From Isoetes taiwanensis (Eukaryota > Streptophyta > Lycopodiopsida > Isoetales > Isoetaceae): a DNA stretch of 64,000 nucleotides. Location: contig JAJEKV010000034.1 in the NCBI GenBank assembly GCA_021234155.1, positions 2,294,001 through 2,358,000 on the forward strand, read 5' to 3'. Numbering within the stretch: the stretch's first letter is position 1; the number at the start of each line of letters is the position of its first letter. Of this stretch, positions 42,191 to 63,785 are shown piece by piece. Both the position numbers and the translations under genes were made by a program. The notes below the pieces were generated by a model. It ran no database searches and was not told the origin of the DNA. It worked only from the letters and a program-made list of their open reading frames with translations.

Positions 42191-42785
42191 ATAAGCTTAA
42201 CACCTTTGCCCAGGAATTTTTTGGGCCATCCAGATCACCATCAAAATTGATCTAGATCATCCATGACGAACTTTTATATCATAGCGACAGCGGAAAGACC
42301 TAGATAGCTTCATCGACAAAAAGTCAAGACTTTCCAAGAGAAGTTGGGGAGGCGAAGTCTACTTGGGCGGACTATATCGGATATAGAACCCCTGGTGAGA
42401 ATCAAGAGATAGATACCACGGGATGGCCCAATAAAAGATTTTTTGAAGTAACACTTTCGAAGGCGGGGGTGTTTTAAGCCCTTAACACACCGATTTAGAG
42501 AGTTTTTGGGCCATTCGATCACCATCAAAATCGATATCATCAGCAAAGAAGTCCAAAACTTTCCAAGAGAAGTTCGGGAAGCGAAGTCTACTTGGGCGGA
42601 CTATATCGGATATAGAACCCTCTGTGAGAATCAAGAGATAGATACCACATGATGGCCCAATAAAGATTTTTTGAAGTAACACAGAAGGCCGGGATGTTTT
42701 AAGCCCTTAACACCTTGGTTTGAGAGTTTTTGGGCCATTTGATCACCATCAAAATCGATCACGGATCATCCATTTGATAACACCC
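42191..42785. repeat. tandem array of about 2.5 units (285 and 224 bp)
   Basis: The anchor TTTTGGGCCAT recurs at about 42,219, 42,504 and 42,728. Units share TTTCCAAGAGAAGTT, GCGAAGTCTACTTGGGCGG, CGGATATAGAACCC and ATGGCCCAATAAA, and end GTTTTAAGCCCTTAACAC. The second unit lacks about 60 bp found in the first, and the third is cut off after GATCCATCATTTG-like text. The array begins right after the 26S fragment and a piece of the LTR-like sequence. Confidence 0.8.
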
Positions 42786-42789
42786 TAGG

Positions 42790-43650
42790 GTATGATGAAA
42801 TAGCGGTGTGTCATGGCTTCAATAAACCACTAGCCAAGATTGTTCTCAACGGATTCGATCACTATAAACTTGAGGCGGTGTGTTAAGAATGCAAAATCAA
42901 CTACCCAAGAGAGTCCATTCGGTCATGGCAAATAGAATGCAGCGGCTCGGCTTCTAGCTTTTGGATTGATCAAGCTACTCCACATAGACTCTAATCAATG
43001 AAAACAATATCGGCTTAAGGAATGCGGATGGGCTTCAGGAATTGGTGAATGGAATAGACTTCTATAAGGGATCCACTCCTCAAGCGATCGATATTTAGTT
43101 CTCGATAAATGGATATTCCTCCTTAGCCTTAAGGATAAGCAAAAGTTGGTTGCTTATTCTTCTCTATCTCAAAGCTGATCATGAGGTCTTATTTTGAAAT
43201 GCTAAAGAAATTGGCCATAATCTGCTGCCACGGATCTAGAAAGCTTGATGCTGTAGGTGGTTTCATCAATGATGTTTTGCTACTTTGATTATTGTACATT
43301 CTTGTAGTGACTTTTATTTGTCTTATTTGTTGATGTCCCTTTCGTGTTGCTTGCTTCCTCTAAATAGTCCTAGACCTCCCTTTTCGCAAGTTGATGCCTA
43401 TCTTTTTTCCATGGTAACCTCTTCCCTTTTCTTTTAAAGAGATGTCTTCCCTTCAAATAAAGGTAAAGATCCCTCTATAAAGTTAGATTGCCCTTTCAAA
43501 TATTCAATGGTCTCTTTTTATTTCCTTGCTTGATTTTAATAATGACCCCTTCCTAGGCAGCTCGCTCAGCTTCTTTATACCATAGATATAATCGTAATGC
43601 GGATATAGCTTTGGACTAATATCCCCCTTGCCTATTCTTGATATTAGTGA
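42790..43650. other. non-coding stretch, nothing recognised
   Basis: No open frame of interest, no obvious repeat and no homology I can name. It probably belongs to the surrounding decayed retrotransposon block. Confidence 0.4.
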
Positions 43651-44157
43651 GGTGTCTATCCATAAGCATCTAGAACATCCCAAAACATTTTATTTTGGTT
43701 GTTTATAAAATTTCAAAAACTTTCTATTTTTGAATTTGAAATTTGCTTGCTCCTGAGCATCTGAGTACCTAGAAGATTCTACTTTGCCTTTTTGTATTCT
43801 TTCAAAAAAACTTGCATCTGAGTATCTAGAACATTCTACTTTGCCCTTTTGCATTCTTTCAAAAAAACTTTATATTTTTTTCTTGATGTGCTTATTATGA
43901 GCATCTAGAATATTCTAGAACTATCTACAATATCCTATTTTGAGTTCTTACAATTTTTTAGAAAAAAACTTTCTATTTTCAAACTTGGGTGTTTATCTAT
44001 GAGCATTTTAGAACATTCTAGAACTATCTAGAACATCCTATTTTGAATTTTTGCAAGTTTCAATAAGAGTTTCTACTTTTAGACTAATTTACTATTCTTG
44101 GCAACTTATATTTTAGAATGGGGTACTTATCCATGCTTGTTGACCAGTTAAAACTCA

Positions 44158-44185
44158 TTCTAGAACTTTCTAGAACATTCTAGAA
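44158..44185. promoter_or_regulatory. perfect six-unit heat-shock-element array
   Basis: Six alternating pentamers TTC-GAA-TTC-GAA-TTC-GAA occur with exact 2-bp spacing (TTCTAGAACTTTCTAGAACA and on to GAA at 44,183-44,185). Three contiguous nGAAn units already form a canonical heat-shock factor site. Shorter three-unit arrays lie near 44,007-44,020 and 44,517-44,528. Binding is inferred. Confidence 0.6.
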
Positions 44186-44430
44186 ATTCTTTAAAACTAT
44201 CCAAAACATTTTAGAATGTTCTAGAAATCTGTGGAATATTCTTGAAGTTCTAAACCATTCCAGAATGTTGTATAACCATCTAAAAGGTTCTCGAATATTC
44301 TACAATGTTCTAGAATGCCGCTGAACTTTTTAGAACATTCCACAATTTTTTGGAATATCCTAGAACTTTTTAGAGCATTCTAAAACTTTTTAGCCAAGAA
44401 CCAGAATGCCCATACTCATGTGGATAGCCT

Positions 44431-44439
44431 CCTTATATA
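44431..44439 (-). promoter_or_regulatory. TATA box of the LTR-like region
   Basis: TATATAAGG on the minus strand, with HSE-like pentamers 65-97 bp upstream (44,504-44,528). It points in the direction of the chromovirus coding strand, as expected for an LTR promoter. Confidence 0.5.
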
Positions 44440-44805
44440 CTGGTAAAGGAGGCTTTTTTTTTTTTGCATCTATGCATGTGGGATATTTGTCCATGCCCTA
44501 GATTCTAGAACAATCTTGAACATTCTAGAAGCATTAGGGTTTGAGATACCCTTGAGTATGTATGAAACTGTGACGTCCCCTACTTCTTCTATGATGCTCC
44601 CATCGTTTTGGAAGGCGGAGTTCATCCCCCTGGCAGCCAAGCTGACAGAGGCCATCCACCTGACACCAATCCTTTAGCAATAGATCGATGAGGAAGAATG
44701 GATGGGTCATTTGTCCCGTCTTCCCTCGGGACCGTCCTAGCTGCGGAAGCGTAAATAAACGTAAGCACATGACATCAAATCAAATAGAATCACCTCGAAG
44801 GGTGA

Positions 44806-47690
44806 CTACACCATCACATACATGTGTAAACACATCAACAATATCATCATCACATGGGAGATCCTACCCGAGGCTCGGACTCGGGGTATGGGTGGCGGCT
44901 TGGGCCTCGAAGTCAGCCTTGACGAGAATTCATAAGAGTGGATTGGGTTGGCATAGGAACATGGATGTTGTCCAAATCGATTGTAGTACCCGTGGCGTCT
45001 TCCACGAGGCAAAGTCGTCCATTTCACTAGGTATTGGAGAAATTGGGATCTTCTTGTTTTCTTATAGGACCTGTCAAGAAGAATCTCTGGGACGATTTCA
45101 AACTGGCCGTCTATCATTTCCAGTAACTCTGTTGTCTCCAATACTTCCTCTGGATTAGGAGTGTGCCTCTTTAGGAGACTTACATGGAAGACCCTATGGA
45201 TTTTGAGATGTGCTAGTAGATCCAATTTGTAGGATTGATTACCTACTCTTTTGGTTATCCTGAACGGCCCAGCCCATCTTGGAGCAAGTTTCTTGTAATT
45301 GCCAATGCGGAGCATCGCTTGCTTGACATTGATCTTCAGCCATACATTGTCCCCAACTTGGAACTCTCTTATTGTTCTGTACTTATCGGCTACACTCTTA
45401 GCCCGGCTTCTTTGCTGCTAGAAGATATCCTCTCACTTCTTCTACCAATTGTTGCATGTCGGATAGCATCTGCTGGCATACTTCTACCTTGGACACGGGA
45501 TTGTGCCAAGTGCCTGGGATCAAGCATTGGTGGCCGTAATTGATCATGAACGGTGACATTTGAGACGCTCTTGCTTGGTGCTATTGTATGCAAATTACCA
45601 AGTGAATATAATCAACCCACTTTGATGAACAAGGCGTAATTCCTCAACATATCTTGAGTATCCTATTGAATGCGCCCGTCTGCCCATCCGTTTGAGGATG
45701 ATACATGCTGCTCGAGAAGCCGTGCGGATGGTGATGAACAAGTCTTGCCGGAATCGCTCATGAACTTTGAATCTCTATCAAATATTATCTCTCTTGGCAT
45801 CCCGGAGGTCGAAAGATCTCTTTGGTGAACAATGCGGCGGCATTATCTAACTTAATGCAGGTAATGCGTACTACCGCGACACAAAATGTGCCATCTTTGA
45901 CAATTTTCCACTACCACCATCAAGGCGCCTTTGCCCCTTATGGTTCTCAGGAGCCCTGTAATAAAGTCTATGCTTATTACCTCCCATTTCGCATTCGGCA
46001 CATGTAATGACTCTAATGCTCTAGGAATTGGAGTTGTTCTACCTTAGATGCGCTAACATAGCTAGCACTCCTGAATATACTTAGCTATGTGCTTCTTCAT
46101 GCCGGGACAGAAGTAGCTACTTCGGATCTTAAAATAGGTCTTCATAAAACCTGCATGCCCGGCTATTGGGCTATTGTGTGTGTTATGGAGTATCAAATTC
46201 CCGACTCCCGATGACTCTGATACACACAATTTGTTCTTATGGTACAATAGGTTGTCTTTCTTCTTAAAATGCTTGAAGGTTTCCCTCTCTTTGTCCGTTC
46301 TTGCCTCCTTAGAAAGGCTTGCCGTGCTTCTTTGAAGTCTCGGTCCGTTGGCAACATTTCTTCTATCTTCTTGCCAAACTCAGCGTGAGTATTGATATGT
46401 CATTGCAATGGACTCTCATCGTCAAGGGGTGCCTTGAGGCGCATCCGCAACCACGTTGAGCTTGCTGGTTTATACATGATGACAAAATCGTACTCCTCGG
46501 GAACTCCATCCATCTCCTTTGTCTCAAGTTTAGATGTGGTTGGGTGAAGATATATTGTAGACTTTGATGGTCAGGTATCTAATTGAAACTTCCTTCCCAA
46601 TAGATAATGCCTCCATATTCTCAATGCTCTCACTATTGCTAGCAACTCTGGTCATGGATTGGGTAATGTGTTTTGTCGTTCATCTTCCTTGAATTATCGC
46701 TAACACCCTCTCTTCTTGCATTAAGACCGCTCTGTTGCAATCTTGCTAAAATCTGTTGCCACCAACTTATCTTTCTGGGCGGGCAATACTAAAATTTGGG
46801 CCGGGTCGTTAAAACTTCCTTCAGCGTCTCAAATCTTTGCGTGGGCCTTCCTTTGCCAATGACTCACCCAATCTTTTATCTTCTCCCACTTTGGTGAGGT
46901 CCGTTAATGGCGTTGTTACCTTTGTAAAGTTCCTTACAAACTTTACGTAATACCACCTTAGCCAGAAAGCTCCTCACTTCATGGATGTTCTTTGGTCTTT
47001 GGCAAATCAATTACCACTTCAATCTTAAGTAGGGTCGGTGGAAATCCCTTCCTCGTGATCACATACCCCAAGTATTCTATCCTACCTGTGCGAAGTGACA
47101 TTTAGATAACCAGCATAAAGCTGATGCCTCCTCAACTTTTCAAGTACTTTTCTCAAGTATTGGGCATGCTTCTCCAAAGATTTCTTTGTAGACTAAAATG
47201 TCATCGAAGAAAACTATGATGAATATGTCTAGAAACTTCATGAAAACGTCGTTCATTCTCATGAACATTGCCGGTCGTTGGACAATCCAAATGGCATCTT
47301 TGTGAATTCATAATGGCCATATCTCATCCTGAATGCAGTCTTATGGATATCATCTTCCTTCATTCTGATCTGGTGGTGGCCTGACCCCAAGTCTATCTTG
47401 AAGAAAACCTTCGCTCCTTGCAGTTGATCCATCAAATCATCTGATCAAGATAGCACATACTTGTTCTTGATGGTATGCTTGTTCAATTGACGATAGTCAG
47501 TGCACATTCTGAGACTTTTATCTTTCTTCTTGACAAAAAGTATTGGCGCTCCGAATGGAGAGACGCTAGGTCTTATAAACCCTAGGTCTAGCAACTCCTG
47601 CAATTGCTTCTTCAATTCCATCAACTCCTGAGGTGACGTTCTGTAGGGTGCCTTTAATTTACTTGGTCTGTTGCCTGCTCTACACATGCA
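44806..47690 (-). pseudogene. Ty3/gypsy chromovirus pol remnant (RT, RNase H, integrase, chromodomain)
   Basis: On the minus strand the order is as follows. [22 protein letters not shown] and [20 protein letters not shown] at 47,690-47,445. RT catalytic box: IVFFDDILVY near 47,225-47,196. Integrase zinc-binding domain: LHNTHNSPIAGHAGFMKTYF at 46,247-46,062. Core: a GMPREIIFD-like block near 45,800. Integrase end: KLAPRWAGPFRITKRVG and HRVFHVSLLKRHTPNPEEV. Chromodomain: EILLDRSYKKTRRSQFLQYL near 45,130-45,060. The chromodomain marks a chromovirus; in the family it directs insertion to modified chromatin. Gag and protease are missing, and stops and frameshifts are frequent. Most of the pol region between the named frames is readable only as fragments. 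Confidence 0.88.
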
Positions 47691-47699
47691 GACTGATTA

Positions 47700-48270
47700 A
47701 GTCTTCCTCAAATCAATTGCCTATTGAACCTTGAAATCTATATGGACATTTGGCGCTCTTAGATACTACCACGCATTTAACGTTCTAAGTTCGCATGAAT
47801 ATTCGTTTCTGAAGATTAACATTACATCATTGATTCTTCGTTATTCTATTAAAATGGCCATTAAAGGCCTGTAATTGGCAGCAAGTAGCAACTAGGCGTA
47901 CCTTGCAACAATGCAAATATGTAGCATTATAACAGGGGGGTTTCTTTTTGTGTTTTTGTACTGTTTTCTCTAAGGTTTTCATATGATTTGGTGGCGGTAT
48001 TCATCGGTGTACTAAATAGTATTTCTAGAGTGCACCCTTTTTGTAAGCCGATTGATTTTAGAAAGGGGCAAATCTGTGGTGAATATCCTCCCATTGGTTT
48101 TAGGGTGTTTTTATGGTTTTAGGGTTTTTTTTTAGGTAATCTTCATCCATTTTAACTTATTTGTTTATTTTATTTTTCTTTTAAACCCTAGCGTGCGGAG
48201 TTCTGGATAGCTCGAATCCGGCCTCCAGGGCCATAGAATCCGGCCAAATCATCAAAAGGTACATCCAGAT
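47700..48270. other. non-coding stretch, nothing recognised
   Basis: Region to the right of the truncated chromovirus RT, where gag-protease and a 5' LTR would be expected. No such sequence is recognisable, which supports 5' truncation of the element. T-rich tracts occur at 48,116-48,185. Confidence 0.45.
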
Positions 48271-48275
48271 TTTGC

Positions 48276-48650
48276 CTTCTTAGGGATTCTTTGATCATTT
48301 CGGGGAGATCGACTAAATATGAGGCTAGACAAGGAAGGACAGGCCACAGGAGGAGCTTTCCGGGTGGAAACTAGTAGTGGGAGGTGTGTTCGTGCACCTT
48401 CACATCCATTTTACTCTGCATGATGGTTGGCAATGGAGTGCGGATCTTGGTTTTCCCTCTTTTAGATTTTGTTTTTCTTAGGGATTCTTAGATCATTTCG
48501 GGAGAGATCGACTAAATATGAGGAGCTAGACAAGGAAAGCCTGCAGGGCCACGGAGGGCTTTCGGGTGGAAACTAGTAGTGGGAGATGTGTTTTGTGCAC
48601 CTTCACATCCGGTACTCTGCATGATGGTTGGCAATGGAGTGTAGATCTTG
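48276..48650 (+). repeat. two-copy tandem repeat, 200-bp period
   Basis: Unit 1 (about 48,276-48,450) and unit 2 (about 48,476-48,652) share CTTAGGGATTCTT, GATCGACTAAATATGAGG, GGTGGAAACTAGTAGTGGGA, CACCTTCACATCC and GATGGTTGGCAATGGAGTG. They differ by several small indels. The repeat lies just before the PPR pseudogene. Confidence 0.85.
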
Positions 48651-48858
48651 GGTATGGTAGTTGTCACCATCTTGTTTGCACCCTTGGGTTCATGTCCCAT
48701 GCATCAAGGGGCATGTTGCTCCACCGAGGAATGGATTACGCTCTATCTTTTTGGGTATTGCTCTCTTTGGTTATGTGGCTTGCAGTTATGGCCTTTGTGG
48801 AGTTGGGTGATGCGGAGATGGTAGCTTGGAGCAAAAGCAGACTTAATTCAATTTCTAT

Positions 48859-50430
48859 TTTGGGTGACCACCTTATTCGTCTCTATTCTTCCTTCAAAAA
48901 TTTGCTAGAAAGCAAAGAAGGCTTTTAAGCGGTTAACATCAAGCGTATATCCATGGAAAGCAATAATATCAGCTCATGCTGACCTTGGATATTAATGATG
49001 TTGCACTAAGTGTCTGAAGAGAGATGGGCTATCAAGTGTAAAGAGCAACAAATTTGTCTATCTTCTTGTCTTGAAAGCTTGCGGGGAGTGAAAGTGGATT
49101 TGGGCGAGGAAAAAATTTCCATGATCAAATAATAAAAGTCCTTAAATTAGTACATTCTTTATGTATGCTCAATGTGGGACTTTGGAGGACACATCGCAAG
49201 ATGTTTTTTGAGTTGCAAGCCTCGGACTTTGTGGTGCATGACGATATGGCACGAAAGGTCCGACACAAAAGGGTAACCACGGATGCTTGGGGTATGATGG
49301 TCGCATCGTATGTTGACATGGTAAGAGTGACCAAGATTTTGATTTTTTTGGAGTATGCAAAGAAAGGAATAAAAGCAAATCAAGTGACATTTTAAACATT
49401 TTGGACATGCAACAACGTAGGATTTATAGGGGGAAAAGCTCATCCATGGGGGGATAGTTAAAAGTGGAGTCAACTTTGATTCTACATATTCTAAGCGAGA
49501 TGCACCACTGAACTACCACAATCGTCGGATCATCAATCCTCGGCCAATTTGTATGTTGAAGCCTCTGGACACCTCTCGTTTGATTATGCTTATGCTCATT
49601 TATGATTGGGGATGCCTATGATTTTTAGATGTCAAATCTGAGTTTGCCCTAAGGTTTTAATGGTATCTCCTTCGAGCCTCTATCACGATTTCGCTTAAGG
49701 TTTTAGAATATGAAATCAGGGGATTCGAACCTCTACTAAAAATAACTCAATGTCCTAATAAGGCTACTTTAACCAATCTAACAGTGAGCTAATGTGACTT
49801 TTTTTATCTTAAATCCATGTTTTTTTATAATAACCCATTGAATTGTTTTAGGGATATGGTCTATGGTTCAAGAATTATATCTATATCAAATCCCCACGGA
49901 ACCCCTGTTATTTTGCTACATATTCATCCTTAGCAGTAATCTTGTTGATATGTATTGTAAATCACGGATGCTTGTTACAAGCATGTATAGTGTTTAACAC
50001 ATTGCCATATCGGATGTGGTATTATGGAATACCATCATTGGAGGATATACACAACATGGAAAAGAAATTTGTCTTGTCTTGGAGTTCTTCACGAGAATGC
50101 ACGGGGATGGTTTAAAACCAAATAAGGTTACATATTTATCATTCTAAAGGCTGTGTTGCAAAGGAAATATTGAACAAGGCGGTTTCTTTCAAGAAGATCA
50201 TGCAAGAAGGCATTCAATGTTATATTTTTTTAGTGCCCTAAAAGTATGTGGTAGTGTAGGGGCCATAGAGCAAGGTAAGCTTATTCAAGCATTTACGGCG
50301 TGGATGTCACCACTAAGTGCCATAATTGATATGTATGCAAATGGTGGTGTATAAAGGCCGCACATGAAAATATGAAAAATATTAGATGGAATATCATTTC
50401 ATGGAATGCAATATACTCAACATAGGTGAA
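48859..50430 (+). pseudogene. PLS-class pentatricopeptide repeat (PPR) protein, many frameshifts
   Basis: Fragments in shifting frames follow PPR order: LGDHLIRLYSSF (48,859), AFKRLTSSVYPWKAIISAHA (about 48,915), NKFVYLLVLKACG (about 49,045), KKGIKANQVTF (about 49,360), LPYRDVVLWNTIIGGYTQHG-like text (about 50,000-50,060), GLKPNKVTYLS (about 50,110), LKVCGSVGAIEQGKLIQA (about 50,235) and SAIIDMYANGG (about 50,315). The 31-36-residue spacing and the LIRLY, KACG, IEQGK and IIDMYA words are typical of plant organelle RNA-editing PPR proteins. No start, transit peptide, or E/DYW end is identified. More than ten frame changes are needed, so the copy is dead. Its right end stops where segment B begins. 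Confidence 0.85.
49713..49798 (-). other. tRNA-like sequence inside the PPR pseudogene
   Basis: On the minus strand an A-box-like TTAGCTCACTGTTAGATTGG is followed 50 bp later by a perfect B box, GGTTCGAATCC. The 85-bp length would suit a tRNA with a long variable arm. The acceptor stem does not pair and the T stem has a mismatch, so it is a tRNA pseudogene or the head of a SINE. Confidence 0.35.
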
Positions 50431-51290
50431 ATTATCTTGGCTTGTTTTTTCCCTCATTGGGTTTTTCTTATTTGTTTGTTAGCAATACGTAGCTCACCTT
50501 TGGTCAAGGTGTATACAAAATTTATTCCAGAAAACATTTGAACAATCCTGTGGAAAGTGCTTGCACTCAGAGACTACGTGAAAGGCTAACCTGACACCCC
50601 TAGATTATTTCTAGTGATTTTTCCAAAAGATAGACATCAAGTGTCCTCCATATGTCCTACGATATTTTAAGGGATTATGTATTTATACCAAAATTACAGA
50701 TGGATTCACACAACCCCATCGCGTAAATGCTTTGACGGGCATGTTATAGCTACGAAGCCTTTAAATGGCAAAAAAATCCACGAAGTCCACAAAAACGCCG
50801 CGTATCTTTTTTTGAGCGTGGCTATAACATGTCAAAGGCATGGATACCACCGATATGCCCGTGGCTATAACATGATGGCATCCGATAAATACGGGAAACG
50901 GGAAAGTGCTTGCACCCCGTAGAGACTACGAAAAGATTCATGCCAAGAAAATATCAATGAAAAGCAACATGTCTGAAATCAAGGTTGGCAAATGCCCCTG
51001 CTGGTTGCGGTCATTTTACCTGTTCCGCCGGTTCCCAAAACTGCGACCCGATTGTTGTGCAGTATAGTTTTGGCGGTAAAGGTACATTTCCTCCCGCCCA
51101 TCTGACCATCTGCCATGTTCTAAACAACATCCTTCAGAGTCGAGCATACTGTGTACCTAGTTGAGGTTCCGGCAAAGGTCCCAGCTGAAAAACCTAGCAC
51201 CTGCAATTGGGCACTGCTACAAAGCACCCATTAGGGCGGCTCTATCCATCTTACAGAGCCCAAAGACCCCATTTGGCTATTCTTCTTTAG

Positions 51291-62034
<10,744 letters not shown>

Positions 62035-62709
62035 GAGGAATGAAAATTTTGACTAGTACCTTCAGAAGTACTGGTCCCCTTCCAGCGCCACTGCATCTTT
62101 CATATTCCTGTATATATTAAACACCCTGTGAATGTTCTGGTTGGATTATATTCTAGTTCAGAAAGAAAATTACCAGCAATATCCGTCATAAAATGGACGA
62201 ATGCTGGTATGTATCAATTCATACCAAAATGAATGAAAAGAAACTTTTGGAGATGGCTTAGGATAGGTGTTCGCATGCTGGTCTCGAAACCTTTAAATTA
62301 CCAGTATTTCAGGTATTTCACTATTTCGCAGTATTTCAGGTATCATTAGTGTTCAGGAATTTCCCAGGTTTTAAACAATAAAGGTTTCTTTAAATCTTGG
62401 AGCAACGCTTGCCTAAACGGATGTAGATCAAGCCCCGCAAGATTTTAACTTTTGATGGTAAAAGTTCAGGCAATAAAGTCAGTTTTTTTCCTTGCCATTC
62501 CACCCTTTTAAAGTCAACCTTGCAAATAAAAACAGGCCTTTCTGCTGGTTTTAAGAACAAGAGGAAAAGCGAAGTACCCAAGGCGCCAAGACATTATAAA
62601 AGGAATTTCGTTCAACAAGAGTGCACGGTACTAAAATTCATTGCCCATGAAAACCCATCTTAAATGAATGAACGAATCTTAACAATGATTAGGAGACTAC
62701 TAAAACATG

Positions 62710-62936
62710 CTTCCTTTTTGGGTTGCCCCTAGGGGGCAAACCCTCATTTATGTGGGTTTGTGGCATATCCAAGTATATGCCGGCATATGCCTAAGATATG
62801 CTGGTGATTGCTCCAAACTGGCTGTTGCCAATAAATTGGCGGTCAGCCCTGATGTGGCTTGATGCTGTTCGAACCGCCTATCGGCACGATGCAGTAGTCA
62901 AAGCAGACCAGAATCGGGATTTCAAGAGCTTTGCAG
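62710..62936 (+). repeat. dispersed repeat, copy 3 (segment B equivalent of 32,515)
   Basis: It begins TTTTTGGGTTGCCCCTAGGG and follows copy 2 closely. The palindromic part reads TATATGCCGGCATATGCC instead of the perfect 26-bp palindrome of copy 2, and the GC-rich right part differs by several small changes. It ends at the same ABCB splice acceptor. Confidence 0.75.
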
Positions 62937-63785
62937 CCTGGAAGCTTTGGAGCCCTTATACATGATCTTTGCATATGCAGATTATTTTGACTATCTTCTT
63001 ATGGCCATTGGAAGCATTGGTGCCATCACACATGGTTTGGCCCTTCCGGCATTTACTATTCTATTTGGAAATATGCTCAACAGCTTCGGTGACCTGGCTG
63101 ACAATCCTAAGAAAATGTATGATGAAGTCTCCAAGGTAAGATCAACATCGTACTATGCATGCTTAAGTTAAGTTGTTGCAGAGGATTAAAATGACCATTT
63201 TCTTTTATAGTACGCTATATATTTTGTCTATCTTGGCCTTGTGAGTATCCCAGCATCGTGGGCAGGTACATCATTGATATTGCAAAGCTTTTCTATAACA
63301 ATAAACTGGCCTTAAACATACTTGTGGGATGCTAGCAAAAGTGGCTGGTTGGATGCAAACAGGTGAGCGTCAAGCTATAAGACTAAGAATCAAATACGTG
63401 GAGGCAATGCTCAATCAAGATGTTGCCTTCTTTGATACTGAAGCAAGGACTGGGGATGTAGTGGGAAGATTATCTAATGGTATCCTGAGTGTGCAAGAGG
63501 CTATTAGTGAAAAGGTCATTCTCTGCTTCATGCATCACATATGCATTTAGTGGCCAATGTGCGCTTCTACCTGCGGCTAAACTTTCCAAAAGCCTAACCG
63601 CGGCCGGTGTTTTTGTCGATGGGTCTCTTTCTACATTTTTTATCAACCTTTATTGAGGACTCATAGTTGCTTTCGTGTCAGAGTGGAGGCTAAGCTTAGC
63701 AACTCTTGGCATCCTTCCTCTGATAGCTGTTTCTGGTGGTCGGTATACCTATGCACTGACTAGTGCCACTGCAATGTTATCAAGG
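62937..63785 (+). pseudogene. ABCB: ABCB transporter first exons, copy B
   Basis: Exons 62,937-63,135; 63,211-63,265; 63,336-63,514; and about 63,621-63,785 match copy A. Here the first exon reads LFGNMLNSFGDLADNPKKMY, the expected ABCB text, so copy B is better than copy A at this spot. The fourth exon is damaged: its acceptor TTGTCAG|ATGGG is written TTGTCGATGGG, and ATTGGAGGACTC has lost a G. Sequence continues to the window edge without reaching a nucleotide-binding domain. Confidence 0.75.

Larger units (their letters stand above)
43660..44575 (-). mobile_element. LTR-like terminal region of the chromovirus, rich in TTCTAGAA motifs
   Basis: It lies directly downstream of the integrase end of the minus-strand Ty3/gypsy element and after a purine-rich GTAGGGGA (about 44,578), where a 3' LTR is expected. 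Read on the minus strand it contains heat-shock-element-like sequence at 44,528-44,504, a TATA box TATATAAGG at 44,439-44,431, and then dozens of GAANNTTC-type palindromes. A related piece (ACTTTCTATTTTTAAACTGG) sits at 42,160 beside the rRNA fragment. The exact LTR ends and a 5' partner are not seen. Confidence 0.5.

Noticed and set aside
43660-44575. CRISPR-like array of TTCTAGAA repeats
   Set aside because: Spacing is irregular, there are no unique spacers of constant length, and the setting is a plant retrotransposon. It is a palindrome-rich LTR-like sequence.
49713-49798. Functional tRNA gene
   Set aside because: The A and B boxes look right but the acceptor stem does not pair and the T stem has a mismatch.
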